A stretch of 17,983 bases of DNA from Bacillota bacterium (GCA_023426935.1 JAEZBR010000036.1:1-17983); one strand, 5' to 3'; shown: positions 8,330 through 16,062, numbered from the stretch's first letter. Made by a program: numbers and translations. Notes: generated by a model not told the origin, from the sequence alone.

Positions 8330-9006
8330 TAACTATTCACCCTCTGATAAAAAAGATTTTCCGCAGCGACTAAATCATCCTTAGGACCCATGACCATCAA
8401 CTCATCGCCGGCTTCTAGCTTTGTTGTCCCCCCGGGAATAATTGCTTCATCACCTCTGACAATCATGACAATAATCGTCCCTTTCGGTAAAGGCAGTTTA
8501 ATCAGATCCATGCCAACCGCTTTCGCTTCTGGATCGATAATAAATTGTTTGATTCTGGCATTCTTCGTCTTATGTGCCAAGATCGAATCCAAATCTTCCC
8601 AATCCAATTCCTGTTCAATAACATTCGCGATCCGATCAGCGCTGCTGATTACGGAATTCACACCTAATTTCTGAAATACCCTGATATTTTTAGGATTGTT
8701 GACTCGACAGATTGTCTTAGCGGCCTTAAAGCGATCTTTAGCCAACATACAAGCCGTCAGATTGTTCTGATCCTGCCCGGTCGCCGCAATGAAAACGTCA
8801 CAGTCTTCGGTACCGGCATCTCTTAATATATTCTCATCGGTAGCATCGCCACAGATAATCTGTACTTTTTTTCCGAAAGAACTGTCATCGATCAAATCAC
8901 AACGATGGCGATTAATTTCGATAACCGAAATATCATACTTACTTTCGGTCAAAGTCTTCGTTAAGTAATAACCGATATTACCACCACCGGCAATAACAAT
9001 CTTCAT
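8329..9006 (-). CDS. trkA: TrkA-like K+ channel gating protein (RCK_N + RCK_C)
   Basis: This 225-residue cytosolic protein has an N-terminal Rossmann RCK_N domain with GGGNIG (GxGxxG at 7-12) and acidic Glu30 ending beta-2, the usual NAD(H) pattern. A C-terminal RCK_C domain (about 140-222) carries LPLPKGTIIVMIVRG and LEAGDELMVMG. It is the size of KtrA-type proteins, which form an octameric ring under the channel; RCK_C of some relatives binds c-di-AMP. The start ATG at 9006 overlaps the stop of the preceding RCK_N gene as ATGA, with GGAGGGAAGAAG upstream. A single N-C unit beside a lone N unit contrasts with E. coli TrkA, which carries N-C-N-C in one chain. Confidence 0.92.
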   Translation of the reverse strand: MKIVIAGGGNIGYYLTKTLTESKYDISVIEINRHRCDLIDDSSFGKKVQIICGDATDENILRDAGTEDCDVFIAATGQDQNNLTACMLAKDRFKAAKTICRVNNPKNIRVFQKLGVNSVISSADRIANVIEQELDWEDLDSILAHKTKNARIKQFIIDPEAKAVGMDLIKLPLPKGTIIVMIVRGDEAIIPGGTTKLEAGDELMVMGPKDDLVAAENLFYQRVNS

Positions 9007-9407
9007 CTTCTTCCCTCCAGTTTATGCTCAATCTCACTAGCCGCAACCGCGGTAGGACAAATAACCTCAAAGCCCATACTTCTAAAAGTTGCCACCTTAT
9101 CCGGATCAGAAATCCGCGTGATAATCTTAGGAACCCGATATAACATCTTGGCAATCTGGGAAATCATAATGTTGACATTATCATCACTGGTAACTGCCGC
9201 TACAACATCAGCCTTTTGAATCCCGGCTTGTTTTAAAACATCTTCATCAAAAGGAATTCCCGTGATTGAAAGACCGTTGAATCCATTCCCAAATTTATTA
9301 AACGCTTCGCCATTCTGATCAATGACCACAATGTCATTTCCTTTGTCCGCCATGCTGGTCGCCAATTCTTTTCCTAATCTACCAGCTCCGGCAATAATTG
9401 CATACAT
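9003..9407 (-). CDS. RCK_N-only TrkA-like NAD-binding protein
   Basis: The protein has 134 residues, just one RCK_N domain. It begins MYAIIAGAGRLG with the dinucleotide motif GxGxxG at 7-12 and Asp30 closing beta-2 (VVIDQN). The RCK_C domain is missing; the chain ends EIEHKLEGRR. ATG 9407 was chosen because AAAGGAGG lies just before it; longer in-frame starts would overlap the upstream TPR gene. Its stop overlaps the next trkA start as ATGA. It probably joins the second TrkA-like protein in a mixed gating ring for TrkH, which is inference. Confidence 0.88.
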   Translation of the reverse strand: MYAIIAGAGRLGKELATSMADKGNDIVVIDQNGEAFNKFGNGFNGLSITGIPFDEDVLKQAGIQKADVVAAVTSDDNVNIMISQIAKMLYRVPKIITRISDPDKVATFRSMGFEVICPTAVAASEIEHKLEGRR

Positions 9408-9408
9408 C

Positions 9409-9729
9409 TTAACGTCCTCCTTTGGGTCTAGTCTCATAATCGGACTCATCAAAGATAAATGTTTTATTCGCAAAAAGGGTTCCGAAGTTATCCAAGTTTT
9501 GCAATGCCGGTTTGTAACTGGGATCTAATGCCCATGCCGCCCGGAAATGTTTCATTGCCGCAATGTGATCGTTTTGTTTTTCATAAACCAAGCCCAACAA
9601 ATTATGGGGAATCGGATCATCCGGATAATTTGCCATTGTTGCTGCTAGTAACTTCTCACATTCGCGATAATTCTTTTGATTCAATAACTGTCTAACTTCT
9701 TTGATTACTTCATTCAGATCTTCATCCAT
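9409..9729 (-). CDS. Small TPR-repeat protein, first gene of the K+ operon
   Basis: The protein has 106 residues. Two tetratricopeptide-like helical pairs are visible: NYRECEKLLAATMANYPDDP, then PHNLLGLVYEKQNDHIAAMKHFRAAWALDPS, with canonical Gly/Ala/Pro positions. The tail is charged (DESDYETRPKGGR). GAGGTAAGAA precedes the start. The stop lies one base before the RCK_N gene, so it is the head of the operon. TPR units bind other proteins; a partner among the operon products is likely but cannot be named. Confidence 0.85.
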   Translation of the reverse strand: MDEDLNEVIKEVRQLLNQKNYRECEKLLAATMANYPDDPIPHNLLGLVYEKQNDHIAAMKHFRAAWALDPSYKPALQNLDNFGTLFANKTFIFDESDYETRPKGGR

Positions 9730-9763
9730 ATTTCTTACCTCGACGCTATATTTTTACCAAATA

Positions 9764-9815
9764 CGGTGTTAAAACGCCGTTTAAGTTTGACCATTCGGTA
9801 TTAAAACCGTGTTAA
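9764..9815. repeat. Two imperfect direct copies of a CGGT-TTAAAAC-CCG element upstream of the K+ operon
   Basis: CGGTGTTAAAACGCCG (from 9764) and CGGTATTAAAACCG (from 9796) each have inverted CGG/CCG ends and are followed by TTTAAG or GTTAAG. The copies start 32 bases apart, about three helical turns, within the only upstream control region of the operon. They could be binding sites for the KdpE-like regulator or another factor. I could not place a convincing -35/-10 pair here. Confidence 0.45.
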
Positions 9816-9830
9816 GATTTTTGAACAGGC

Positions 9831-9866
9831 ACAAAAAAACTGTAACGGTTTATGCTCGTTACAGTT
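9831..9866 (-). terminator. Rho-independent terminator after the FMN reductase gene
   Basis: A perfect 10-bp stem (AACTGTAACG, 9838-9847, with CGTTACAGTT, 9857-9866) encloses a 9-base loop. It is followed on the minus strand by a run of seven T. It lies 7 bases beyond the reductase stop codon, so it insulates that gene from the K+ operon. Confidence 0.85.
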
Positions 9867-9873
9867 CTTATTT

Positions 9874-10422
9874 TTACTTAATAAATTCTAGGAAGGCATC
9901 GACTTGGGCGTTGATATTCGCTTCGTCTTCGGCAGTCAGATGTAAGACATCAGTTCCGAAAGAATCACCTTTCATACTGACACCGGTCTGTTTATCCATC
10001 ACCTTCGCATTGATCATGCCAAGTAATTCCATTAACTTCTTTCGACTTCCACCAGCTGCGGATCTGCCGCTGGCTCCGGAGATCGTTACTAATTTACCGC
10101 CAATCGAAGTATGTTCGTAATCCCCGGCTACGACCGGTCTAGATAACCAATCAAATAAATTTTTCACTACGCCGGGATAACTGAAGTTATATTCGGGAGT
10201 CACGATCCATAACGCATCAGCCGCATCAACTTCTTTGCGGATTCTCGTCAACTCCGCAGATGGCGGAAATTCTTCATCCTGATTCACAAATGCCAAGTTA
10301 CGATAATCTAAAAATGAAACTTCTGCTCGATCCCCAATCACTTCAACAATCCGATTTCCAAGCTGTTGATTAAAAGACTTTTTTCTAAAAGATCCGACAA
10401 TCATTAATATTTTCTTTGACAT
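9874..10422 (-). CDS. NADPH-dependent FMN reductase family flavoprotein
   Basis: The 182-residue protein has the flavodoxin-like fold of the NAD(P)H:quinone/chromate/azo-reductase group. The FMN phosphate loop is GSFRKKSFN (10-18), and the family motif PEYNFSYPGVVKNLFDW (about 103-119) packs against the flavin. GASGRSAAGG contributes a second flavin loop. It probably reduces quinones, azo compounds or flavin with NAD(P)H in the cytosol; the true substrate cannot be inferred. An AAGGAG site sits before ATG 10422. It is monocistronic, with a strong terminator behind it, and is transcribed away from the DUF1648 gene. Confidence 0.9.
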   Translation of the reverse strand: MSKKILMIVGSFRKKSFNQQLGNRIVEVIGDRAEVSFLDYRNLAFVNQDEEFPPSAELTRIRKEVDAADALWIVTPEYNFSYPGVVKNLFDWLSRPVVAGDYEHTSIGGKLVTISGASGRSAAGGSRKKLMELLGMINAKVMDKQTGVSMKGDSFGTDVLHLTAEDEANINAQVDAFLEFIK

Positions 10423-10505
10423 AATTTCTCCTTGGGAATAATTGGTATTATTATATCTTCATATTGTCACGACTAAAGAAAATCGTCAATCAATATGCTT
10501 ACAAA

Positions 10506-10514
10506 TGTTATACT
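10506..10514 (+). promoter_or_regulatory. Extended -10 promoter for the DUF1648/NimA-like pair
   Basis: TGTTATACT is a TGn extended -10 with hexamer TATACT at 10509-10514. It stands 16 bases before ATG 10531. No good -35 lies 17 bases upstream, which extended -10 promoters can tolerate. It sits in the divergent gap with the FMN reductase gene. Confidence 0.5.
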
Positions 10515-10530
10515 ATTCAAGGGGTTTGTT

Positions 10531-10809
10531 ATGAAAAATCGAATTATCTCAATTATCTTGATTATCGTATCCATTGCTTTAGCCATCGTTTCTTACCTTT
10601 TATTGCCCGAAACCGTCGCGACTCAGCTTTCTATCACCGGCCAAGCCGCCAATAAATTTCCTAAACTTATCGCGATTTTAATTCCAACGGCTTTCAGTTT
10701 AGGTGGCGGTATTGGTTGCTTAATTAGTAAAGACGATATTAGAAAACCGTTCGTTATCTCCATAATCGGAATCGGGATCTTCGCAATCATGTTATTCATG
10801 AATCTTTAA
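10531..10809 (+). CDS. DUF1648-like small membrane protein
   Basis: The protein has 92 residues with about three membrane helices (about 4-23, 45-62 and 74-91). The loop LLPETVATQLSITGQAANKFPK matches the DUF1648 pattern (LP..I..H....G..D...K) found in SdpI-type proteins and their relatives. ATG 10531 is preferred over an in-frame ATG 36 bases earlier, because AAGGGG precedes it and the hydrophobic segment follows at once. It is followed after 9 bases by the flavoprotein gene, so the two form an operon. The function is unknown. Confidence 0.78.
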   Translation: MKNRIISIILIIVSIALAIVSYLLLPETVATQLSITGQAANKFPKLIAILIPTAFSLGGGIGCLISKDDIRKPFVISIIGIGIFAIMLFMNL

Positions 10810-10818
10810 GGATCACTT

Positions 10819-11301
10819 ATGTTCAGAGAAATGCGCCGAATCAAGCAACAACTTTCCGATCAAGAGATTAAGACTATTCTTAATAGAAATACTTGTGGTA
10901 CTTTAGCCTTACTTGGGGATGAAGGATATCCTTATTCTGTCCCTTTAAGTTATGCTTACGAAGAAAATAAGTTCTATTTTCATAGTGCTAAAACTGGTCA
11001 TAAGATCGATGCAATCAAGAATTATACGAAAGCATCCTTCTCAATTGTCGACAAGTATGTACTAGTGCCGGAAGAATATACTGCCTACTTTCGCAGCGTG
11101 ATTGCTTTTGGTAAAGTCAAACTGATAGAAGATCCTAAGGTGATTCGTTTCGCGTTAGATCTCTTGGGAAAGAAATGTCGTCCCGGGTTTGAGAAAGAAC
11201 GGCAGAAAGAAATAGATGTTTCTTTACCTAAAGTCGCAATCATCGAATTCACTATTGAACATCTGACCGGTAAAGAATCAATCGAACTAAGAAATAGTTA
11301 A
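10819..11301 (+). CDS. Pyridoxamine 5'-phosphate oxidase-like (NimA-type) flavoprotein
   Basis: The 160-residue protein has the FMN-binding split-barrel fold of the NimA/5-nitroimidazole-resistance group. Visible signatures are CGTLALLGDEGYPYSVPLSY (26-45), FYFHSAKTGHKIDAI (about 53-66) and a C-terminal IIEFTIEHLTGKES. Members act as small flavin- or heme-binding reductases; the substrate is not deducible. AAGGA lies 7 bases before ATG. Its TAA overlaps the TAA of the convergent TetR frame by two bases, so the two genes are back-to-back with no terminator space. Confidence 0.85.
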   Translation: MFREMRRIKQQLSDQEIKTILNRNTCGTLALLGDEGYPYSVPLSYAYEENKFYFHSAKTGHKIDAIKNYTKASFSIVDKYVLVPEEYTAYFRSVIAFGKVKLIEDPKVIRFALDLLGKKCRPGFEKERQKEIDVSLPKVAIIEFTIEHLTGKESIELRNS

Positions 11302-11849
11302 GCTTTGGCTTCTTTGGCTAAGAGAAATAATTGTTCCCGGAGGATCTTTACCACTTCATCCGGGTTTTCTTTTCTCCCACCTTTAAGCCAAGCGGTCAGA
11401 ACGCTGATTGTAAATCCCGTCCTGATTGCCATAAAATAATTAGAATCGACTCCCGGAATCTTTCCAAACTATTGTTGTAATAATTCCGCATTTTTCATGT
11501 GGCAGGAATAGATGATATCCTGTCGGTTAATTTTAATCAGAAGCTCTAAAATCTCACTGTGGGTAAACCAATACGTAAAATAATCGCGTACTAATTCCAA
11601 CTCGTTTTTAAAACCCTGCGGATCATAGCCTCCCAGTACTTCACTAAAACAACTGTCACACTTCCAAAATAGGACGTCGGAAAGATTATCGAAACTCCGA
11701 TAGAATGTCGATCTGGCCACATGGGAAGTTTTCTGCAAATCGGTTATCGTTATAAACTCAAACGATTTCTTCTCCAGACATTTAAGTAATCCTTTAAAGA
11801 TTAATTCAGCGGATTGAATAGAACGCTTATCTTTACTGATGTGGTACAC
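11298..11849 (-). pseudogene. TetR-family regulator interrupted by one in-frame TAG
   Basis: Starting at GTG 11849 (AGGGAG six bases before), the frame encodes an N-terminal TetR helix-turn-helix (FITITDLQKTSHVARSTFYRSF, about 31-53). Then TAG occurs at codon 127 (11469-11471). The same frame continues without further stops through FGKIPGVDSNYFMAIRTGFT...VLTAWLKGGRK to TAA at 11298, giving 183 residues, a normal TetR length. The tail has the usual C-terminal pattern (W..GG..E.P.E). Without readthrough the protein would lose its last ligand-binding helices. It is either a recent nonsense mutant or a readthrough gene. It probably regulates the divergent HXXEE/hydrolase genes. Confidence 0.75.
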
Positions 11850-11887
11850 GGATTTCTCCCTGATTCACTACATTCTTAGTCCTAATT

Positions 11888-11906
11888 GTAGCATTCGTTT
11901 CGCTAC
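11888..11906. promoter_or_regulatory. Candidate TetR operator palindrome
   Basis: GTAGC (11888-11892) and GCTAC (11902-11906) form an inverted repeat with a 9-base centre, in the divergent gap between the tetR-like gene and the HXXEE gene. The position suits autoregulation and control of the plus-strand genes. The short arms make this tentative. Confidence 0.4.
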
Positions 11907-11962
11907 TATTGTATCGGAATTAATATTATAGTACAAAAATATTATCTTAAAGGAGGCAACTT

Positions 11963-12649
11963 ATGGAAATGCTTATTCAGGGCTGGTTAACGATCTGGCT
12001 TTATGTCATTAGTGCGATTGGAATCTATCTGGTTTGGTTGATTTATAAAAATCGTAAGACCTGGTCAATAATCGATATTCTTTGTACCCTAGCAGTGATT
12101 GTCTTAATCCTTCATGTTTTAGAGGAATGGGTCTTACCCGGAGGCTTACATTATTCTTATAATCTCAGTCACGGTTCTGATCTACTAAGCCGCTATCCGA
12201 TGAATAGATTAACGGATATGATCACTAATTTCGGTGGAATCATCCTAGGTGTGATTGTTCTAAAAGTCTGGGGCTTTCGTAAACCTGCTGCGATTGCGAT
12301 CATGCTATTCTCGCTGTTTGAGGTTGTTATTCACGTAATGATCGGAGTTTCTTCTCTAGGAACCTTAGGTGCTTACGGAATGAACACCCTTTATTCGCCA
12401 GGTTTGATTACCTCTTTGTTTGGATTCTTACCGATTGCGATTTGTCTAGGAATGAATTTCTTTAAGACTAAAACCACATTTAAACAATGGATTATTGCCG
12501 TAATCGCGATGTTCGCCTTATGTTTTCTTCTGATTAACCTGCCTGAGCAGTTATTAGGAAGCAAGGATTCGTCTTATTACTTTACTAATCGCGGGTACTA
12601 TACGCAATATTCTCAAGCATTCGAGGCCGATAACAATCTTCAATATTAA
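11963..12649 (+). CDS. HXXEE-domain multi-pass membrane protein
   Basis: The 228-residue protein has about six membrane helices. Helix 2 ends in HVLEEW (His51, Glu54, Glu55), followed by PGGLHYSYN, the hallmark of the HXXEE family; further charged and His residues lie in later helices (EVVIHVMIG). Family function is not established, and the conserved His/Glu set suggests metal or proton chemistry in the membrane, which is inference. AAAGGAGG lies 9 bases before ATG. It is followed by the hydrolase after 17 bases and is divergent from the TetR gene, so these three form a regulated unit. Confidence 0.82.
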   Translation: MEMLIQGWLTIWLYVISAIGIYLVWLIYKNRKTWSIIDILCTLAVIVLILHVLEEWVLPGGLHYSYNLSHGSDLLSRYPMNRLTDMITNFGGIILGVIVLKVWGFRKPAAIAIMLFSLFEVVIHVMIGVSSLGTLGAYGMNTLYSPGLITSLFGFLPIAICLGMNFFKTKTTFKQWIIAVIAMFALCFLLINLPEQLLGSKDSSYYFTNRGYYTQYSQAFEADNNLQY

Positions 12650-12666
12650 TTAAGAAAGGTAAAATT

Positions 12667-14514
12667 ATGACTAAAACCATGATTCTTCATGATAAAAAGA
12701 ACAATGAATTAATCGTTCCGGTAAGACGTGCCCAGAATACAAATGCGAAAGGTGCTCGTTATCCAGGATTTAAACCGGAAACCTTATTATTGCAAAAAGG
12801 CAGTATTAGACTCAAGGGATATCTTCCCTTACCGTGTGAGATCATTTTGGAAAGAGATGTCCCGGTAAAATTACGCGATGGAGTTACTATTTATACCGAT
12901 GTCTTCCGGCCTAACGATAATAAAAAACATCCAGCTATTATGGCGATGAGCCCTTATGGTAAAGAAATTGGCAGTCAATGGCTCGACGATACGCCTAATC
13001 ATGCCGGAGTTCCAGTTAATGCCACTTCCGGTCTTCAGAAATTTGAAGGACCGGATCCGGCTTATTGGGTAAATCACGGTTATGTGATTATCAATCCGGA
13101 TGTGCGTGGAGCCTATAATTCACAAGGAATCATCCTTTTCTTCGGGAGCGATTATGGTCGTGACGGAGCCGATATTATTGAGTGGGCTGCAAATCAACCT
13201 TGGAGTAATAAGAAAGTCAGTATGAGTGGAAATTCTTGGCTGGCAATCTCCCAATGGTTCGTCGCTGCCCAGAAGCCTAAGCATCTTACCTGCATTGCGC
13301 CATGGGAAGGACTAAACGACTGTTATCGGGAGATAGGAACCAGAGGCGGAGTAATGATGCCGGAATTTATAAAGATGCTAAGCGACTCCTTTGCCTAGGG
13401 CGAAAATGGTGGAATTGAAGATTGTTTGACCGTAATGAATACTCAACCGGTAATGAATGCTTATTGGGAAGATAAAGAAGCCGATTTAGAAACAATCTCA
13501 ATACCGGCTTATATCGTTGCCAGTTATACTAATCCAATCCATACCTATGGCAGCATTGAAGGTTATCGACGGATTTCTTGTCGTGAAAAATGGCTAAGGA
13601 TCCATAATACCGGTGAATGGGATGATTATTACAATCCGGAGCATGTCGAGGATCTCCGCAAGTTCTTTGATCATTATCTCAAAGGTCTAGATAACGGTTG
13701 GGAAAAAACACCGCGAGTCCGATTAAGCGTTCTTAACCCCGGCGGTAAAGATATTGTCAATCGCGCTGAGAAAGATTTCCCACTTCCGCAAACCGAATAT
13801 AAGAAGTTATATCTGAATAGTAAAGAACATAGTTTAAGTTTAGAAAATCCTCAGAACGAGAGTCAGGTTCAATATGATTCAGATAAAAGGAATGCTAAAG
13901 TCATCTTTAGAATGCGAATGAGCGAAGACACCGAAATAACCGGTTATCAGAAACTTAGATTATGGGTCTCAGCACTAGATCACGATGATCTGGATTTGAA
14001 GATTAAAGTCGAAAAACGTAATAAGTTTGGGCTCAAATATTCATCTAGTATCGGACCAGGTTGTGAAATGGCAGCTACCGGATATATCAGAGTCTCCTTG
14101 CGAGATCTTGATATAATAAGAAGTACCGAAGAAAATCCCCGACAGTCAATGCTAAAAGAAAGAAAACTAAATAAAGGAGAGATTGTTCCGGTCGACATTT
14201 TAATCTGGCCGATGGGAATGTTATTTAAGAAAAATGATGTCTTACAAATTACGATCTCACCCTATAAGACTAAAAAAATATGGACCGGACCATTCAAACT
14301 CAAAATGGCTAAGATTGAATTACCAACCGAAGGATATACCTACCTTGAGAATAGTAAACCAAAAATGTATACCATCGGTGGCGGTAAAATGTTTGAAGGA
14401 CATGAAACCCAAGATTCTACGTTACCTAAAGATGTCAATGAAGGGCGCCAGGTAATTTATACCGGTGGTAAATATGATAGTTACTTATATGTTCCTTTTA
14501 TTCCTAAAAAGTAA
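12667..14514 (+). pseudogene. CocE/NonD (S15-like) alpha/beta hydrolase interrupted by one in-frame TAG
   Basis: One frame of 616 codons is split only by TAG at codon 244 (13396-13398). The upstream part has the beta-sheet start VPVKLRDGVTIYTDVFRP, NPDVRGAYNSQG and the nucleophile elbow MSGNSWLAI with Ser190. The downstream part has PAYIVASYTNPIHT, HNTGEWDDYYNPEHVEDL with a candidate catalytic His, and the C-terminal jelly-roll region typical of X-Pro dipeptidyl-peptidase/cocaine esterase relatives. No ribosome site precedes the next ATG (13435), so separate translation of the second half is unlikely. The upstream half alone lacks the catalytic His. AAGAAAGG precedes ATG 12667. Either readthrough gives a 615-residue enzyme or the gene is newly broken. 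Confidence 0.8.
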
Positions 14515-14566
14515 ACACAATCATAAATATCAATATCTTTGAATTTTTCGATTAATCAACAGTATT

Positions 14567-14607
14567 ACAATAATATATTATTGTGTTACGATAAATTATT
14601 ATTGCGT
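14567..14607. repeat. Perfect 18-bp palindrome plus a related degenerate copy, candidate operators
   Basis: ACAATAATATATTATTGT (14567-14584) is a perfect palindrome. A related imperfect copy, ACGATAAATTATTATTGCGT, starts at 14588, 21 bases later, two helical turns. It covers the -35 region of the promoter for the DUF2975/Xre/lipoprotein genes. This suits a dimeric repressor bound twice; the Xre protein of the same operon is the obvious candidate. Confidence 0.55.
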
Positions 14608-14630
14608 TCCATGTATTATGATGCTATACT
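14602..14630 (+). promoter_or_regulatory. Promoter of the DUF2975/Xre/lipoprotein operon
   Basis: A strong extended -10, TGCTATACT (hexamer 14625-14630), lies 17 bases after a weak -35 TTGCGT (14602-14607). A start near 14637 would leave a leader of about 15 bases with AAAGGAGG before ATG 14652. The -35 overlaps the palindromic repeats. Confidence 0.6.
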
Positions 14631-14651
14631 TGGGCATGAAAGGAGGTTTTT

Positions 14652-15131
14652 ATGAAAACAAAAACCTTTTCCGCCCTAATGAAGATATCGGTATTGATTG
14701 CCGCCATCGGTGGCTTATTTATCTGTATATTTGTCATACCAAACTTTGGTAAAAGCATTATTTCTTCCTACCCGGAATTCAGCGGTTGGTATTGGCCATG
14801 GTTAATCTTCGCTTGGTTAGTGTCTTTACCTTGTTTTATTTTATTGCTCTATGTCTGGAAAGTTTCAGACTGCATTAAGAATGAAACGGTATTTACCTTA
14901 AAGACTGCGAAGATGGTAAGGACCGGCGTCATTCTTCTACTATCCGATGCCGCGTTGTTGTTTGGCGGAAATATTGTCTTGTTATTATTCAACATGAATC
15001 ATCCCAGTATCGTATTGTTGAGTATCGTTATTGCCATTGTTGAGATAGTCGTCTCTCTTTTCGGCGAGATTGTTTATCAATATATGATTAAGGCCGCGAT
15101 TTTGAAAGAAGAAAGCGAAGGCACAATATGA
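14652..15131 (+). CDS. DUF2975 membrane protein
   Basis: The 159-residue protein has four membrane helices (about 9-30, 50-70, 95-117 and 122-145). The segment between helices 2 and 3 (KVSDCIKNETVFTLKTAKMVRTG) is characteristic of DUF2975. Such genes are often paired with a small Xre regulator, as here, where the stop overlaps the regulator start as ATGA. The membrane partner may control or sequester the regulator, but this is not proven for the family. An AAAGGAGG site precedes the ATG. Confidence 0.85.
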   Translation: MKTKTFSALMKISVLIAAIGGLFICIFVIPNFGKSIISSYPEFSGWYWPWLIFAWLVSLPCFILLLYVWKVSDCIKNETVFTLKTAKMVRTGVILLLSDAALLFGGNIVLLLFNMNHPSIVLLSIVIAIVEIVVSLFGEIVYQYMIKAAILKEESEGTI

Positions 15132-15340
15132 TTGAGATCAATGTCGATGTCATGCTGGCGAAAAGAAAAATGAGTGTGACTGAACTAGCACAACGCGTTG
15201 ACTTTACAATGGCTAATGTATCCTTAATTAAAACCGGTAAAGTCAAGGCCCTGAAAATGTCAACGCTTAACAAACTATGTGAAGCTCTTGATTGCCAACC
15301 GGGAGATATTTTAGTATATAAACCCGATCAAAAAGAATAA
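15128..15340 (+). CDS. Small Xre-family HTH regulator (YozG-like)
   Basis: The 70-residue protein is almost entirely one Cro/C1-type helix-turn-helix. MSVTELAQRVDFTMANVSLIKTGKVKALKMSTLNKLCEALDCQPGDIL fits the short HTH group seen next to DUF2975 genes. ATG 15128 overlaps the DUF2975 stop (ATGA), so the two are translationally coupled. It is the likely ligand of the palindromes at 14567-14607, giving autoregulation; this is inference from position. Confidence 0.88.
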   Translation: MIEINVDVMLAKRKMSVTELAQRVDFTMANVSLIKTGKVKALKMSTLNKLCEALDCQPGDILVYKPDQKE

Positions 15341-15369
15341 ATTATATTCCTGTAAGGAGAAAAATAATT

Positions 15370-15843
15370 ATGAATCGAAAATTTAGAATAGCCCTCGTTC
15401 TTACTTTGTGTTTGGCACTCACTTTATTTGGATGTAACAAAACCGAGAGTGAATCCTATAAACCAGCCGAGGATGAAATTGCCTTACAAATCCAACTGAA
15501 GTTCAAAGAAGACATTGGTTTATTAATTGTCGAATATGAGTCAAATAGAACCGGAGGAAGCGGTGGCACTTGTAATGCGGATAAAACCTTACTAAAACAT
15601 GATAGTCTGCTCATTTACTCTATCTATCAACAAAGTTTTGATAATCCGACCGAAGTAAAAAACTTATCATTAAAGTTTTCAATCATAACCGAATATGTTG
15701 ATCCAAACTATGAAAATATTTATCCGGAAGAATTGACAATTCCTATGGATGCAATTTCGTTGGATGTTAATTTCGGTGAAACTTACTATATTACTATCAG
15801 CGGGGACAAAAAGAACGGGTATACCGCTATTTTAACTCAGTAA
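15370..15843 (+). CDS. Predicted lipoprotein of unknown function
   Basis: The 157-residue protein has a lipoprotein signal: MNRKFR, a hydrophobic core, then lipobox LFGC with Cys22 as the acylation site. The mature part is acidic and beta-rich, with GGSGGTCNADK resembling a loop. No known domain was recognised. AAGGAG lies 9 bases before ATG. It is 29 bases downstream of the Xre gene with no terminator between, so it belongs to the same operon and ends at the hairpin at 15894-15920. Confidence 0.75.
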   Translation: MNRKFRIALVLTLCLALTLFGCNKTESESYKPAEDEIALQIQLKFKEDIGLLIVEYESNRTGGSGGTCNADKTLLKHDSLLIYSIYQQSFDNPTEVKNLSLKFSIITEYVDPNYENIYPEELTIPMDAISLDVNFGETYYITISGDKKNGYTAILTQ

Positions 15844-15893
15844 GATTATTATTAGGTTTTATCAAACCCTATATTAAAATTCAGATCACATAA

Positions 15894-15926
15894 AAGACAA
15901 TCCTAAAACAGGATTGTCTTATTTGT
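15894..15926 (+). terminator. Rho-independent terminator of the DUF2975 operon
   Basis: A perfect 11-bp stem (AAGACAATCCT, 15894-15904, with AGGATTGTCTT, 15910-15920) has a 5-base loop and is followed by ATTTGTC. It ends the lipoprotein transcript and marks the last position that looks like host sequence. Confidence 0.8.
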
Positions 15927-15995
15927 CATGGCGTCCCCGGGCGGATTCCGGACAACACCGGTTAGAAACGTGTACCACCGAGCGTGCCGTTAATG
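15927..15995. other. GC-rich segment at the presumed mobile-element boundary
   Basis: This stretch is visibly far richer in G+C (CCCCGGGCGGATTCCGG and similar) than either side. It holds no gene with a ribosome site; the minus-strand frame reading ...NGTLGGTRF is unsupported. Position just after the host terminator and before element genes suggests the edge of the integrated element. No clear direct repeat (att) was found. Confidence 0.4.
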
Positions 15996-16001
15996 AAAAG
16001 C

Positions 16002-16024
16002 AAGGGTAAAGTTACCCTTTTTTT
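16002..16024 (+). terminator. Terminator-like hairpin at the element edge
   Basis: AAGGGTA (16002-16008) pairs with TACCCTT (16013-16019) around a 4-base loop, followed by a T tract ending at 16024. No gene lies directly upstream on the plus strand, so it may insulate the element from host transcription. Confidence 0.6.
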
Positions 16025-16062
16025 CATTTTAACAGTATGGTAGCTTCCAGACGGATATATCG

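Noticed and set aside
11469..13398. Pyrrolysine at the two TAG codons
   Set aside because: The known pyrrolysine proteins are mostly methylamine methyltransferases, and no pyl genes are visible here; it stays only as a check, not a claim.
13435..14514. Second half of the hydrolase as an independent gene
   Set aside because: It lies in the same frame as the first half, has no ribosome site before the first ATG, and starts in mid-fold without the nucleophile Ser.
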